Assembly: GCF_012516315.1 (NCBI RefSeq) | Contig: NZ_CP051185.1 | Span: forward strand, 4,531,363 to 4,595,362 | DNA: 64,000 nt | Source: Limnospira fusiformis SAG 85.79 | GTDB lineage: Bacteria; Cyanobacteriota; Cyanobacteriia; Cyanobacteriales; Microcoleaceae | Direction of reading: 5' to 3' | Notes under the pieces: generated by a model | What the model saw: the letters and a program-made list of their open reading frames with translations, nothing else | What the model was told of the DNA's origin: nothing | Databases searched by the model: none | Position numbers and translations under genes: made by a program | Shown: piece after piece, positions 20,340 to 30,200 of the stretch | Position numbering within the stretch: the first letter of the stretch is position 1 | How the letters are laid out: the number at the start of each line of letters is the position of its first letter

Positions 20340-20465
20340 TGAGGCTGGTTAAGATTGCCAATCAGGTATTATAGGGGTTTACCCATTAGGGTAGCATATA
20401 TGGTTAGTGGCTTTTTCCGTAATCGTGCTAACATGGGGACCTGTGAAAGGCTAGGAAGGTAGATT

Positions 20466-20570
20466 ATGGAAGATACGGCCCTACTTGATGGGATTATCGG
20501 CTTTTTGGCGATCGCTATTTTGGTCGGGGGTCTCATTTTACTGTTTCAAGGGGTTTCTTCGATTAAGTAG
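20466..20570 (+). CDS. 34-residue single-helix membrane protein
   Basis: A short frame reading MEDTALLDGIIGFLAIAILV and ending LLFQGVSSIK. One hydrophobic helix fills residues 8-28, with an acidic N-terminus and a basic end. AGGAAGG lies about 8 bases before the ATG, a good ribosome binding site. Size and layout resemble the tiny subunits of photosystems, cytochrome b6f or NDH-1, but I could not match it to PsbX, PsbM, PetG, PetN, Psb30 or PsaM. It sits in the gap upstream of the divergent smc gene. Confidence 0.6.
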   Translation: MEDTALLDGIIGFLAIAILVGGLILLFQGVSSIK

Positions 20571-20598
20571 GATATCAACTGGGAGTTAATTGATTAGT

Positions 20599-21231
20599 AT
20601 GTCCGAGGTCGAGTTCCAACAAATTACCCTCGAAAATCCTGATTTTGCCAAGGCGATCGCACTCTATCAACAGAGTTTTTTACCCCAGGAAATCATCCCC
20701 ATTCCCATCATATCCCGGTCGCTCAAGTTAGGCAATATTCAACTATGGGGGGGATATTATCAGCAAGAATTTGCCCTGATGTCCATTGTCCATCCTCTGC
20801 CAAATTCCGAATTTGTTTTGTTAGGATATTTAGCCACCGTTCCCCATTTAAGAAACATTAAAATCGGTTCTCGGTTTTTAGAGTATATTATCAATGTGGT
20901 TCAACAGGATGATAAATCACTTATCCTAGAGGTGGAACATCCAGATTTTGGCGAAAATCGCCAGTTAAAACAGCGCCGCGTTGCCTTTTATCGAAGGTTA
21001 GGCGCTAAGATATTTCAGGATATTATCTACATTTTTCCTGCCTTAGATGGCACTACAACCACCGAAATGATGTTAATGATTATCGGCGAAAAACATCATG
21101 ACAAGTTACCCCAAACCCTTGTACAGCAGTTAATCCGCGACTTATATTCAGAGGTCTATAACTGCAATCCTGATGACTCGATTTTTAATTGGATTGCAGA
21201 TATAAAACACGACATTAATTTGGTTAGTTAG
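20599..21231 (+). CDS. GNAT-family N-acetyltransferase-like protein
   Basis: About 210 residues. The central part shows a GNAT-like pattern: LLGYLATVPHLRNIKIGSRF (about 70-92) corresponds to beta-4 and the acetyl-CoA pyrophosphate loop, usually R/Q-x-x-G-x-G/A, here RNIKIGS. VAFYRRLGAKIF (about 130) is the typical late motif. The substrate is unknown. The frame also allows a TTG at 20590, but GGGAG at 20581-20585 is too close to that, so the ATG at 20599 is preferred. It stands alone between the small membrane protein and the convergent kinase gene. Confidence 0.7.
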   Translation: MSEVEFQQITLENPDFAKAIALYQQSFLPQEIIPIPIISRSLKLGNIQLWGGYYQQEFALMSIVHPLPNSEFVLLGYLATVPHLRNIKIGSRFLEYIINVVQQDDKSLILEVEHPDFGENRQLKQRRVAFYRRLGAKIFQDIIYIFPALDGTTTTEMMLMIIGEKHHDKLPQTLVQQLIRDLYSEVYNCNPDDSIFNWIADIKHDINLVS

Positions 21232-21276
21232 TCGTCATTGTAATTACCTGTGATAATAGGGCGGGTCAATTAATCA

Positions 21277-23322
21277 TTAATTATCAAACCGAAAGGCGGC
21301 GGGGAGAGATAATTGTGGGAAAGGTTTAACCTCAGCGGGTTTAGCCGAATTTCCGTTTTGGGATGCGGGGTTAGATTCATCCGAGGCTAACATCTCTCGA
21401 AGGAGACGAGCGATCGCTCTTTGTGCTAAATCTCCCGCGACCTGCTGACTCAAATCTCGGACTTCCGGTTTTCCTAATAAGTTGGGAACCCGCTGGACTA
21501 ATAGCATGGGGTCGAAACCTTTAGTTTCCTGAAGAATAGCAATAATCCGCTGAACATGATCAAGATTTTTGCTGTCAGTTTCTGATACTGGCTTGACCGG
21601 TGTTTTAGTCTTAACCCCCATCCATTGAGCAATAGTCCTTTGTGCTTTAGCGATCGCACTTTGGGAAGCCAAATCAATATTATTAACCAGTTCCCGCGCC
21701 AGATTTTCTCGGATAAACTCTCCTCTTTCCGAGAACAGGAAATCTAAAGTCTGATCCAGAACCTTATTGATATCATAATCATCGCTATTTTTAGCATTTT
21801 TCAGCAAATTTTCCAAACGATTCCACCGGAAGGAACCATCTTTAAATAGTAGTAGGCGCAGAGAAGTTCGCAACTCTGGCGATGGGTCACTTAACAAGCG
21901 TTTGGCTACATAAGGATAGGCTTTGCTGAGAACTTTAAAATTGGGGTCTACATTAATCGCAATTCCCTCTAAAGTTACCAGCGATCGGATAATTAGCGCA
22001 TAATAAGCCGGAACCTTAAACGGGTACTCATACATCAAAGCCGAAAGTTCATCGGTAATGCTTTTAAAATTCAACTCGGCTACACTAGCACCCAAAGCAT
22101 TATTAAAAACTTCCCCTAAAGCTGGGATAATCGGGGTTAGGTCAGTGTCAGGACTCAAAAACTCCAGTTTTACATAGTCGTTGGCTAAACCTTCAAAATC
22201 CCGATTAACTAGATGCACCACTGCTTCTAGTAGACCATAACGCTGATAGGGTTTAACCTCGCTCATCATCCCGAAATCGAGATAAACTAACTTGCCATCT
22301 GGACTAGCCAGCAAGTTTCCGGGGTGAGGGTCAGCATGAAAAAAGCCATGTTCTAGGAGTTGACGGAGGGAACATTGCACCCCCACTTCAATCAAATAAC
22401 GAGCATCAATTCCCTGAGCCGCAATTTCTTCTAAATTCGTGAGTTTGGTTCCCGTCACCCACTCCATTGTTAGCACCCGCCGTCCGGTATATTCCCAATA
22501 GATACGGGGTACATAAATATCTTTTAAATGTCCGTAGAGTTCTTGGAAGCGTTCCGCATTATGACCTTCTTGGTTGTAGTCCATTTCTTCATAAATGCGA
22601 CTCCCCAACTCATCCATAATCGCTACTAAGTCGCTGCGAATAAATTTCAAGTTATTATTCGCCCAAATTGCCAAAGTTCGCAGAATATAAATATCTAGTC
22701 CTATTCTTTCGCACAGGTCAGGACGCTGAACTTTGACGGCTACGGTTTCACCTGTTTTCAGTTTGCCTTTATAAACTTGTCCCAGGGACGCGGCGGCGAG
22801 GGGGTCGCGGCTAAGTTCAGCATAGATGTTTTCTGGTCGCGCGCCTAATTCCTCTTCAATAAACCGATAGGCTACTTCGTTGGGGAAGGGGGGTAATTGG
22901 TCCTGGAGTTTGGTTAATTCCTCAAGATATAGTGGCGGTACTAAATCAGGACGGGTTGATAAGGCTTGTCCGATTTTGATGAAGGCTGGACCGAGTTCGG
23001 TTAGCAGGTTTCGCAGTTGAATGGCTCGTTTTCGCTGATTACGATCGCCTCTAGCAAATCGGCGATCGCTCCAAATTCCCCAATACCAGAATCCTAGTTT
23101 CCAGATAATTGACAACAGGCGACCCCAAACCTCAAAAATCCGCGAACGATAATGATTGGCGATCGCTTCGGGGTCATAACGCAATAAGACATCCTCCGAG
23201 TTGGCTGGTGTATCTATGGTTTCCGAGTAGTTCACATCAATAGCCTCGGTTTCGAGTGCTTTCGGCGTTAGTGAGTTGGAGTCAGCCTCGGACAATGTAG
23301 GCAACACTGGTTTAGCTGTCAT
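21277..23322 (-). CDS. ABC1/AarF (UbiB-type) atypical kinase
   Basis: A 681-residue member of the ABC1 family, atypical kinase-like proteins linked to quinone and membrane lipid metabolism. The KxGQ motif FIKIGQALSTRPDLVPP is at about residue 115. The Ala-rich nucleotide loop AAASLGQVYKGKL (about 172) and VAVKVQRP with the ion-pair Lys follow. The catalytic region contains HADPHPGNLL (about 326) and the metal-binding LDFGMM (about 345). A C-terminal extension of some 170 residues after 510 is mostly helical and ends with a Pro-rich tail. Cyanobacteria have several paralogues, and the specific role of this one cannot be told. Confidence 0.9.
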   Translation of the reverse strand: MTAKPVLPTLSEADSNSLTPKALETEAIDVNYSETIDTPANSEDVLLRYDPEAIANHYRSRIFEVWGRLLSIIWKLGFWYWGIWSDRRFARGDRNQRKRAIQLRNLLTELGPAFIKIGQALSTRPDLVPPLYLEELTKLQDQLPPFPNEVAYRFIEEELGARPENIYAELSRDPLAAASLGQVYKGKLKTGETVAVKVQRPDLCERIGLDIYILRTLAIWANNNLKFIRSDLVAIMDELGSRIYEEMDYNQEGHNAERFQELYGHLKDIYVPRIYWEYTGRRVLTMEWVTGTKLTNLEEIAAQGIDARYLIEVGVQCSLRQLLEHGFFHADPHPGNLLASPDGKLVYLDFGMMSEVKPYQRYGLLEAVVHLVNRDFEGLANDYVKLEFLSPDTDLTPIIPALGEVFNNALGASVAELNFKSITDELSALMYEYPFKVPAYYALIIRSLVTLEGIAINVDPNFKVLSKAYPYVAKRLLSDPSPELRTSLRLLLFKDGSFRWNRLENLLKNAKNSDDYDINKVLDQTLDFLFSERGEFIRENLARELVNNIDLASQSAIAKAQRTIAQWMGVKTKTPVKPVSETDSKNLDHVQRIIAILQETKGFDPMLLVQRVPNLLGKPEVRDLSQQVAGDLAQRAIARLLREMLASDESNPASQNGNSAKPAEVKPFPQLSLPAAFRFDN

Positions 23323-23385
23323 GTCAATCTTGGTTAGGGTCTGATGTTGATTGTAAACTATCGTAACAAATTTTCAGCTAAAGTT

Positions 23386-23814
23386 CTAACCGTGTTGAAT
23401 TGACTCTCGCATCAATCTATGACATAGATTAAGTAAATGACAACGACTGTTGACGGGAAGCCTAGGAGGAGGTGATTCGGAGTTTGGCCAATCTTTTAAG
23501 TCAAAACAGGGACAGCAGGGTGTTGGCATACCGTGAGTGCGGACCGGAATAGGAATTGCACACCTAGCACAGTCGATGATTTCCCATTCTGGTGTCAGCA
23601 GTTCTGCTATGGTCTCATTGGTTCCCTCTAGGTAGCAGTCGCCAGACTCTGGACTTAAAATTTGTTCCCAGCACTTCTCAAATTCTCGGCTATAGCGATC
23701 GCCTGTAATCGTCGGTAATGGTAGTTGAGTTTGGTTGCCGTTATTCAGGACAACTTTTTTGCCTAACTGAAACCAGTAGGCTAGGTATTGTTTCACTTGG
23801 TTTTCGGAAGCCAT
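23386..23814 (-). CDS. Conserved-looking hypothetical protein with a Cys-rich middle
   Basis: A 142-residue soluble protein that I cannot name. Residues about 80-103 contain IIDCARCAIP and TPCCPCFDL: paired cysteines spaced as in a zinc ribbon (C-x-x-C and C-C-x-C). An N-terminal YWFQLGKKVV segment and the polar LPLPTITGDRYS resemble small cyanobacterial proteins annotated only as hypothetical. It lies 63 bp upstream of the ABC1 gene on the same strand. Confidence 0.6.
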   Translation of the reverse strand: MASENQVKQYLAYWFQLGKKVVLNNGNQTQLPLPTITGDRYSREFEKCWEQILSPESGDCYLEGTNETIAELLTPEWEIIDCARCAIPIPVRTHGMPTPCCPCFDLKDWPNSESPPPRLPVNSRCHLLNLCHRLMRESIQHG

Positions 23815-24142
23815 AATTTTTGTTCCTGGTTGCCCTTCATCGTTGCCAATTGGGAGAATTTCTGACTCCTATTGATTATTTTAGCTTAAAAAAGATGATG
23901 TCGGGGAGATTCAAATCTTTAATAATATTTAATTTTTGGCAGGAATGACTAATCATTTATTATCAATACTGTAGCCATATCAATCAGTATTATTGCGGAT
24001 TAGTTGAACCATATAAGCAGATTGGACTAGGGAATTTTCCGTAATTTCCACATTGTCTAGTTTATGGTATGCGGCTTAAAATAAATTTACTGGCAACAGT
24101 AGACAGTTGTTGCTAACAGCCCAATTAACGAGGACTCTTAGG
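23815..24142 (+). promoter_or_regulatory. Divergent AT-rich spacer with a candidate promoter for the nuclease-domain gene
   Basis: The 328-bp gap is AT-rich. TTGTCT (24053-24058) and TAAAAT (24077-24082), 18 bp apart, form a reasonable promoter for the gene starting at 24143. The rest shows several short TTAT/ATAA runs but no repeat or gene. Confidence 0.4.
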
Positions 24143-25390
24143 ATGAGTACGGCTTTCTCGGTTTTAGACCTAGCCAAACAAGGAGATATTAATGCGATCG
24201 CTACATTAATTAAAAACAAACTAGAATCGAAAGGTATTCGGGTAAAGTTTGACTGTGTTCAAGGAGACATTAAGTTATTTTTAGAATCTTCCCAACTGGG
24301 AGGAAAAACCGTAGGGGATGCTGTTTATAAGTATGTGGAAGCCAGCAAGTTTAACTTACAGTCTATTAACTATATAAAAATCTATAAGACGAATGAAGGT
24401 CGTTGGAAATTAGTTTATCGAGTCGAAGTTGAGCAGAAGAAGACTGACAATGTAATCCCCCTAGGAGCCAACTCCCCTCGGGCTATTACCGCACCACAAA
24501 TAAACGGTAAGACTTCCGACTTACTCCCTCTGAAACAAGACTTGGAACAGTTACACGAATCTGTCAAAACTGAAATTAACCGTCTGTCTGAAATTTCATC
24601 CCAATTAGAAAGAGTGTTGCAGGTATTAGAACCTAAGATTCCTTCACCTGAACCCGTAAAAACCAACCAAGAACCGACCGAATTAATTAACTGGCTAGAA
24701 AAACTGGAGATTAAAGTTAACAGTAGTAATCAACCTAGTGATTCAGATGATGTGCTAAATCAACTAGCTGATATCATTGGTAATAACTACCAAAATTTAA
24801 GCAGATTACATCAAGCGATCGTCCAGAGTATTTGTAGCCGAAGTCCTTTTCATCTCAACTTATCAAATAGCAGTCAACCAGAGATATCGCAATCGACACA
24901 ATTATGTAATAAGCTAAGTCGTCTCAGCTTTCTGTCAACCTATCACTATAATAAAAATACTAGAACCATTTCCGGTCAAGTTGACCCCCAAGGACAAATC
25001 ATCAATTTCTTTAATGGTATTTGGTTTGAGAGGTTTATTTACCACAAAATCACCAATTTATTTAATGAGTATAATCTGAGCTATCAGTGCTTAATTAATC
25101 CCAAGCTAGAATTTGCGAATGGAAATGTATTTGAGTTAGATTTTCTATTTTGGGTTAACCAACAAGTTCTCTGGGTTGAATGCAAATCAGGTAAAAATTA
25201 TAACCCGACTATCAGTACCTATGAGAATCATAGAAATTCCCTAGAATTACCGAAAGAATCGTCGATGATGGTATTATTACAAGCAGATACACAACAAACA
25301 GGAGATCTGACTACACTGCGAGGCTTAACCATTGTGAATCCTGATAATTGCATTGATCAAATTAAACAAACTCTCAACTTAGATAGTTAA
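24143..25390 (+). CDS. Protein with a cyanobacterial LAKQGD domain and a Card1-like PD-(D/E)XK nuclease domain
   Basis: About 415 residues from the ATG at 24143, which has GAGGA 8 bases upstream; the frame itself opens 12 codons earlier. Residues 5-100 (VLDLAKQGDINAIATLIKN and on) are a domain found at the start of many cyanobacterial proteins of unknown role. A helical linker follows (about 125-215). The C-terminal part has IWFERF (Glu, about 290), FELDFLFW (Asp, about 330) and LWVECKSGK (E-x-K, about 345). That arrangement is the PD-(D/E)XK nuclease core as I know it from DUF1887/Card1/Can2 proteins. Those enzymes are CRISPR accessory nucleases sensing cyclic oligoadenylate through a CARF domain, which is absent here. 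Nuclease activity is inferred. Confidence 0.65.
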   Translation: MSTAFSVLDLAKQGDINAIATLIKNKLESKGIRVKFDCVQGDIKLFLESSQLGGKTVGDAVYKYVEASKFNLQSINYIKIYKTNEGRWKLVYRVEVEQKKTDNVIPLGANSPRAITAPQINGKTSDLLPLKQDLEQLHESVKTEINRLSEISSQLERVLQVLEPKIPSPEPVKTNQEPTELINWLEKLEIKVNSSNQPSDSDDVLNQLADIIGNNYQNLSRLHQAIVQSICSRSPFHLNLSNSSQPEISQSTQLCNKLSRLSFLSTYHYNKNTRTISGQVDPQGQIINFFNGIWFERFIYHKITNLFNEYNLSYQCLINPKLEFANGNVFELDFLFWVNQQVLWVECKSGKNYNPTISTYENHRNSLELPKESSMMVLLQADTQQTGDLTTLRGLTIVNPDNCIDQIKQTLNLDS

Positions 25391-25453
25391 GAGCAAGTGG
25401 GAATCTATTTTTTTTAGTTAGGGGTTAGGTGCTAAAGTCCGCGTGATTAGCGG

Positions 25454-25834
25454 TTAACACATCCCTAGGATTTCCATGGACTTTTCTAGGACTTCATCAG
25501 GGTCAAAAGGCTTAGTCATATACAAATTGGCTCCCACCTTTTCACCCTGTTGTTTATCAAATTCCTGACCTTTAGCAGTGAGCATAATCACAAAAACATC
25601 AGATAATCCCAGTTCATTTTTGACGGCGTTACAGACATCAAAACCATTCATTTTCGGCATCATCACATCCAGAAAAATTAAATCCGGCTTTTGTTCTTTG
25701 ATAATGGCTAACGCCGCCTCACCATTATCAGCAATTAATAATTCTACACCCTCATCTTCTAGTTCTTCCAAAGTTTGTTGAAGCAATAGCCTGATATGAG
25801 GTTCATCATCTACAATTAAAATACTTGGTGACAT
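25454..25834 (-). CDS. Single-domain response regulator (CheY-like)
   Basis: A stand-alone receiver domain of about 126 residues. ILIVDDEPHIR supplies the acidic pair, LIFLDVMMPKMNGFDV the phosphorylated Asp (about 57), VIMLTAKG the Thr/Ser switch and YMTKPFDPDE the conserved Lys. There is no output domain. The frame is open 12 codons further upstream, overlapping the cyclase gene, but MSPSILIVDDEP is the family-like start and leaves a 19-bp gap. As the last gene of the kinase-cyclase-regulator unit, it may receive phosphate from the upstream hybrid kinase. Confidence 0.93.
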   Translation of the reverse strand: MSPSILIVDDEPHIRLLLQQTLEELEDEGVELLIADNGEAALAIIKEQKPDLIFLDVMMPKMNGFDVCNAVKNELGLSDVFVIMLTAKGQEFDKQQGEKVGANLYMTKPFDPDEVLEKSMEILGMC

Positions 25835-25853
25835 CAGCTTTTCCCTAAACTCC

Positions 25854-27266
25854 TCAATATAACACTTCAAAGACTTCTATCTTATTTTTTTTACCTTTGA
25901 GCTTAACAATACCCACCTCTTTAAAAGAGAAATCATTTTGTGTTGCATCATATATACTACGTCCTACCAGTATTTGTCTACCCTTGGCCAAAGATTGTAA
26001 TCGAGAGGCCACATTAACCTCATCTCCGATCGCAGTATAATCAACGTGATGGGGTGAGCCAATATTCCCAACCACCACCTCGCCGGAACTAATACCAATT
26101 CCGGTATGAAAATTGTCTCGAATCCAATGATTAGAGATTTCTTGTAAGCGATTTTGCATTCCAATGGCGGCTTCTATGGCTCGTTGTTCACAATTAGTCA
26201 GACTAGCGGGAGCGCCAAACATACAAACCATCATATCTCCGACAAACTTATTGACAGTCCCCCCATGTTCAAAAATGACATTAACCATCTCTTCAAAATA
26301 AATATTCAAATATTCGACAATTTTTTCCGGTGGCAATTCTTCGCACTTAGTGGTAAAATCGCGGATATCAGCAAATAAAATCACTAAATTTTTGCGGCAG
26401 TTTTTCAGCAAATTTTCATCTTTGGAGTTAATGACAGCCTCGACTAACTGAGGTGACATATATCTTTCCAAGTTGCTTTTAATCCGTTCTTCCTGCAATC
26501 GATATTCATGAAATCGGATATTTTCAATAGCATTAGCCGCCTGAGATGCGATCGCTGTCAATAGCTTTAAGTCACTAGCATTATAGGAGACAGATTGAGT
26601 GCTGAATAAAACAATAAACCCCAAAATCCGGTTTTGATGTTTGAGAGGCGAAAATAACAGAGCCGATATTTGGGAAGCCATGAAAGCAAAGCGAAAATCA
26701 TAAGCAATATTATTAATAATTTCCGGCTGAGTAAAATCAAAAATAGCATCGGCAATTTTCTCAGCCAAGGGATAACTCAGTTGAGAAGATTCACCAGATA
26801 CTACAATCATTTGACACTGTTGATTTGGTGGATTGTCCTGATTACAAGTCATCACAAAACCGCCAGTAGCTCGAATGGCTTGCATAGCTTCTTCTAAAAT
26901 CAGTAAAGCCAAAGATTTATTATCCAAAACGGCACTCAATTTTTCCGAAATTCGGTAAAGCAGATTAATTTCCTTGTACCTTTCCAAGGTTTCATGAGCC
27001 AAAGTTTTCCGTTCCCATTCTCGATTAACTAAATAAGTGAGGAGGGAAGCGACTGTGGCGGCTTGTCGATCGCCTTCCACCCAACCAATAGATTGATTAT
27101 GAAGTAAAATCGGATAAGTTTCTGTAGGGAGTGGTTGAAGGTTCCCCAATAGACAATTACCCTCATGGTCAAAAATAGAAATCGAGCCATTATTCAACTT
27201 AATCATTTCATCGATAATTGAGGCAATATCAGGAAAACGTAAAATTTGTTTAAGTTTAATCTTCAT
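25854..27266 (-). CDS. GAF-domain adenylate cyclase (class III)
   Basis: A 470-residue soluble cyclase. Residues about 95-250 form a GAF domain (LYRISEKLSAVLDNKSL to IASQAANAIENIRF) that probably binds a small ligand. The catalytic domain (about 285-470) begins VILFADIRDFTT, holding the first metal Asp. The second metal Asp is in NKFVGDMMVCMFG, where Lys also sits at the purine-specifying position. VDYTAIGDEVNVASRLQ supplies the partner Asp and the transition-state Arg. Lys plus Asp points to ATP and so to cAMP, a known second messenger in filamentous cyanobacteria. Its start overlaps the end of the sensor kinase gene by 11 bp, so the two are translationally coupled. Confidence 0.92.
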   Translation of the reverse strand: MKIKLKQILRFPDIASIIDEMIKLNNGSISIFDHEGNCLLGNLQPLPTETYPILLHNQSIGWVEGDRQAATVASLLTYLVNREWERKTLAHETLERYKEINLLYRISEKLSAVLDNKSLALLILEEAMQAIRATGGFVMTCNQDNPPNQQCQMIVVSGESSQLSYPLAEKIADAIFDFTQPEIINNIAYDFRFAFMASQISALLFSPLKHQNRILGFIVLFSTQSVSYNASDLKLLTAIASQAANAIENIRFHEYRLQEERIKSNLERYMSPQLVEAVINSKDENLLKNCRKNLVILFADIRDFTTKCEELPPEKIVEYLNIYFEEMVNVIFEHGGTVNKFVGDMMVCMFGAPASLTNCEQRAIEAAIGMQNRLQEISNHWIRDNFHTGIGISSGEVVVGNIGSPHHVDYTAIGDEVNVASRLQSLAKGRQILVGRSIYDATQNDFSFKEVGIVKLKGKKNKIEVFEVLY

Positions 27267-30200
27267 GGTTGCTACGGGAGTCTTCTAACAAAAATAGAAA
27301 GATATTAGCTAGTTCTTTTTCAAACTTAAAACTACGGACTAAATTATACTTTTTGGAAAATTCCGCATTAGCAATAACTAAATCTGGTTTCATGGCTCGA
27401 ATTTGAGGCAAAAACTCTTCCTCCCCTTGGGTCTGAGATACAAGATAACCTTGAGTTTTTAGGACTTCATTTAAAATCTCAAGGGTAGAAATATCGCGAT
27501 CGACAATTAACACCCGTTTAGGAGACTCTCCACGAGCAAACAAAGATTTAACTTCTTGTAATAAAGTTTCTTGAGCCACTGGCTTAGTTAGGTATTTATC
27601 AACCCCTACCTGATAGCCACGACTAACTGAGTCATCAGCGGAGACAACCAAAATAGGAATATGCTGAGTTTCCGGGTCATGTTTTAAAATAGCTGCCACA
27701 TCAAAACCATTAATCTCCGGCATAATAATATCAAGAATTACTAAATCTGGTGGATTTTGTTTAATTTGACTAATGGCTTCTCGACCATCTTTTGCCAAGC
27801 GGACATTATAGCCTTCGGCATCTAATTCTTGACGCAATAACTCTCTAATACTTGGGTCATCATCCACGATTAAAATAGTCTTTTTCTGTTCTCCTATGGA
27901 CTGATTATCCTGATATTTTTCATTAGTTAGGTGATTAATTAAAGATTGTAAATCGAGGGTTTTAACAGCGTTTTCAATGTCTTTAACGTCAGGTAAAGGC
28001 AAGGTAAAATAAAAGGTACTACCCACTCCCACCTGACTTTCTACCCAAATCGACCCGCCGTGATGCTGGATAATTTCTTGGCAAATTGGCAAGCCTAAAC
28101 CAGTTCCTTGCGGTTTATTAGTTAGGGTATTACCTACCTGTTTAAACTTCTCGAAAACCTGTTCTCTATCAGCAGCATCAATACCACAACCTGTGTCTTT
28201 TACGGACACCTTAATCGCGGACTTGACCGCCATTAATTTTAATGTTACATTACCTGTTTCTGTGAATTTTACAGCATTAGAAATTAAGTTAATAAAAACC
28301 TGCATTAATTTATCATTGTCTCCCATAATATCGGGGAGATTTTCGGGAATATTAACAATTAATTTAATTGGCTTGTTATTAAATAAAGAAGTAGTGGCAG
28401 ATATGGCTCGTTCTACTACTGTTTTGATAGATAAGGGTTCTATATGCCATTCGGTCTTACCAGCTTCCATTTTGGCAATATCAAGCACATCATTAATTAG
28501 ATTGGTTAATCGTATGCCTTCGGAAACAATAATATCTACATTACTAGCGACTTGATTAACGGCTCTATTGATTTTCTTATCATCAGTTTTAATGAAGGGG
28601 AAAATCACATCATCGAGTTTTTTCTGAATCAATTTAGCAAACCCTAAAACAGAGGTTAAAGGTGTTCTTAATTCGTGGGATACGGTGGAGATAAAATCAG
28701 TTTTCATCCGATCTATTTCTTTTTCGGCTGTAATATCCCTAAATAATACGACTGAACCAATATATATTAATTCTTCTGAACCTGATGGGGAAGATACCTG
28801 TTTAAGTACACCCTTAGCGACGGCTTGACCAATGCGATCGCCTTCTAATTTCACCTCTCCCCCGAAAGCATCCAGAGGTTTAGCTTTAGACTGCAAAAGC
28901 AAATCCATCACATCCCCATCAAAGGCTTCGCTGCACAATTTACCGCGTATATCCACATCTCCCAAATCAAACAAATTAGCCAAAGCGGGATTAGTGCGAG
29001 TAATTTTACCTTCGGTATCAGTGACTAACAATCCATCAGCAATGTGGTCAATAATTGAAGTCAGATTAGCCAAAGTTTCCTGAAGTTCAACGGTAGCCAT
29101 TTTCACCCTTTCTTCTAAATATTGATTAGCATCAGATAACTGTTGATTAAACTCTTTGATATCAGTAATCATCTGATTAAAAGTCCGAGCCAAAATCCCA
29201 ATTTCGTCTTGAGTTAAAACGGGTGCTTGACAGTCAAAGTTGCCATCAGAAACTTTTAACGCAGTCTCAGTAATCGCCAGAATGGGCTGGGTAATTTTCC
29301 TGGTTAACAGATAGACAGCAATCAACAGTAAACTGATGGAAGTCAACCCTAGTAACAAGATATCTTTAGCAAGTCGATTAGCGGGAGCAAAGGCTTCTTG
29401 TTGTTCCATTTCGGCAATCAAAGCCAAATTTTGCTTCTCTAACCAGGTATATACCCCAATCACGGGAATACCATCATAATTGCGATAAATACCCTCTCCG
29501 GTTTCTCCCCGCAAAGCTGCATCAATTCCGGGACTGCTAACAGCTTGGATCAGTTTTTCTTCTCCGATTTGGTGACTAGAAATCAAAGCGCTTTGGCTTT
29601 CTAAACGACCGACCAAATAAGTTTCGCCACTGTTTCCTAAACCCGCCCTTTTTCGGATAATTTCATCGATGCTATTCAGGTTCAAATCTAGTGCAATGAC
29701 AGCTATACGTTGATTTTCTGGGGGTAAATTAATATTGTTGGCTGATTGCACCAATTGTTCTAGGGTAGGGCGATCGGGTTGTCCAGTTACTGGGAGTCCA
29801 TAGGCATTTTGAGCGTTTTCGATCGCTGTTTGGGTTTGCAGACCCCATATATTATCAATGGAACCATTATAAAACCCTCCGTTAGCCAACAGGGTTTGAA
29901 TAGCAAGGATATCGTCTAACTCTGGTATATCGAGGGTGGCGCTAGTGGAAGAGGTAGGACGAAAAACGGGGGCGGCTAGGGTGATCATGGGTCGCCCAGT
30001 TTTGGTGGAGGTGTAAAAATTAGGACGGACTCGATCGCCTGACTCCATGCTTTCAAAATAGGTAGTGGTATTACCTAGAGGTTGATAGTTTCCGATAATG
30101 GTGGGGTCGGTAGAATAGATGATAATTCCGGCGGTAGTCAGTAGGGAAATGCGATCAATTTCGGGTTTGAGGGCGAGGAGGTGAGTTAATTCTTGGTTGA

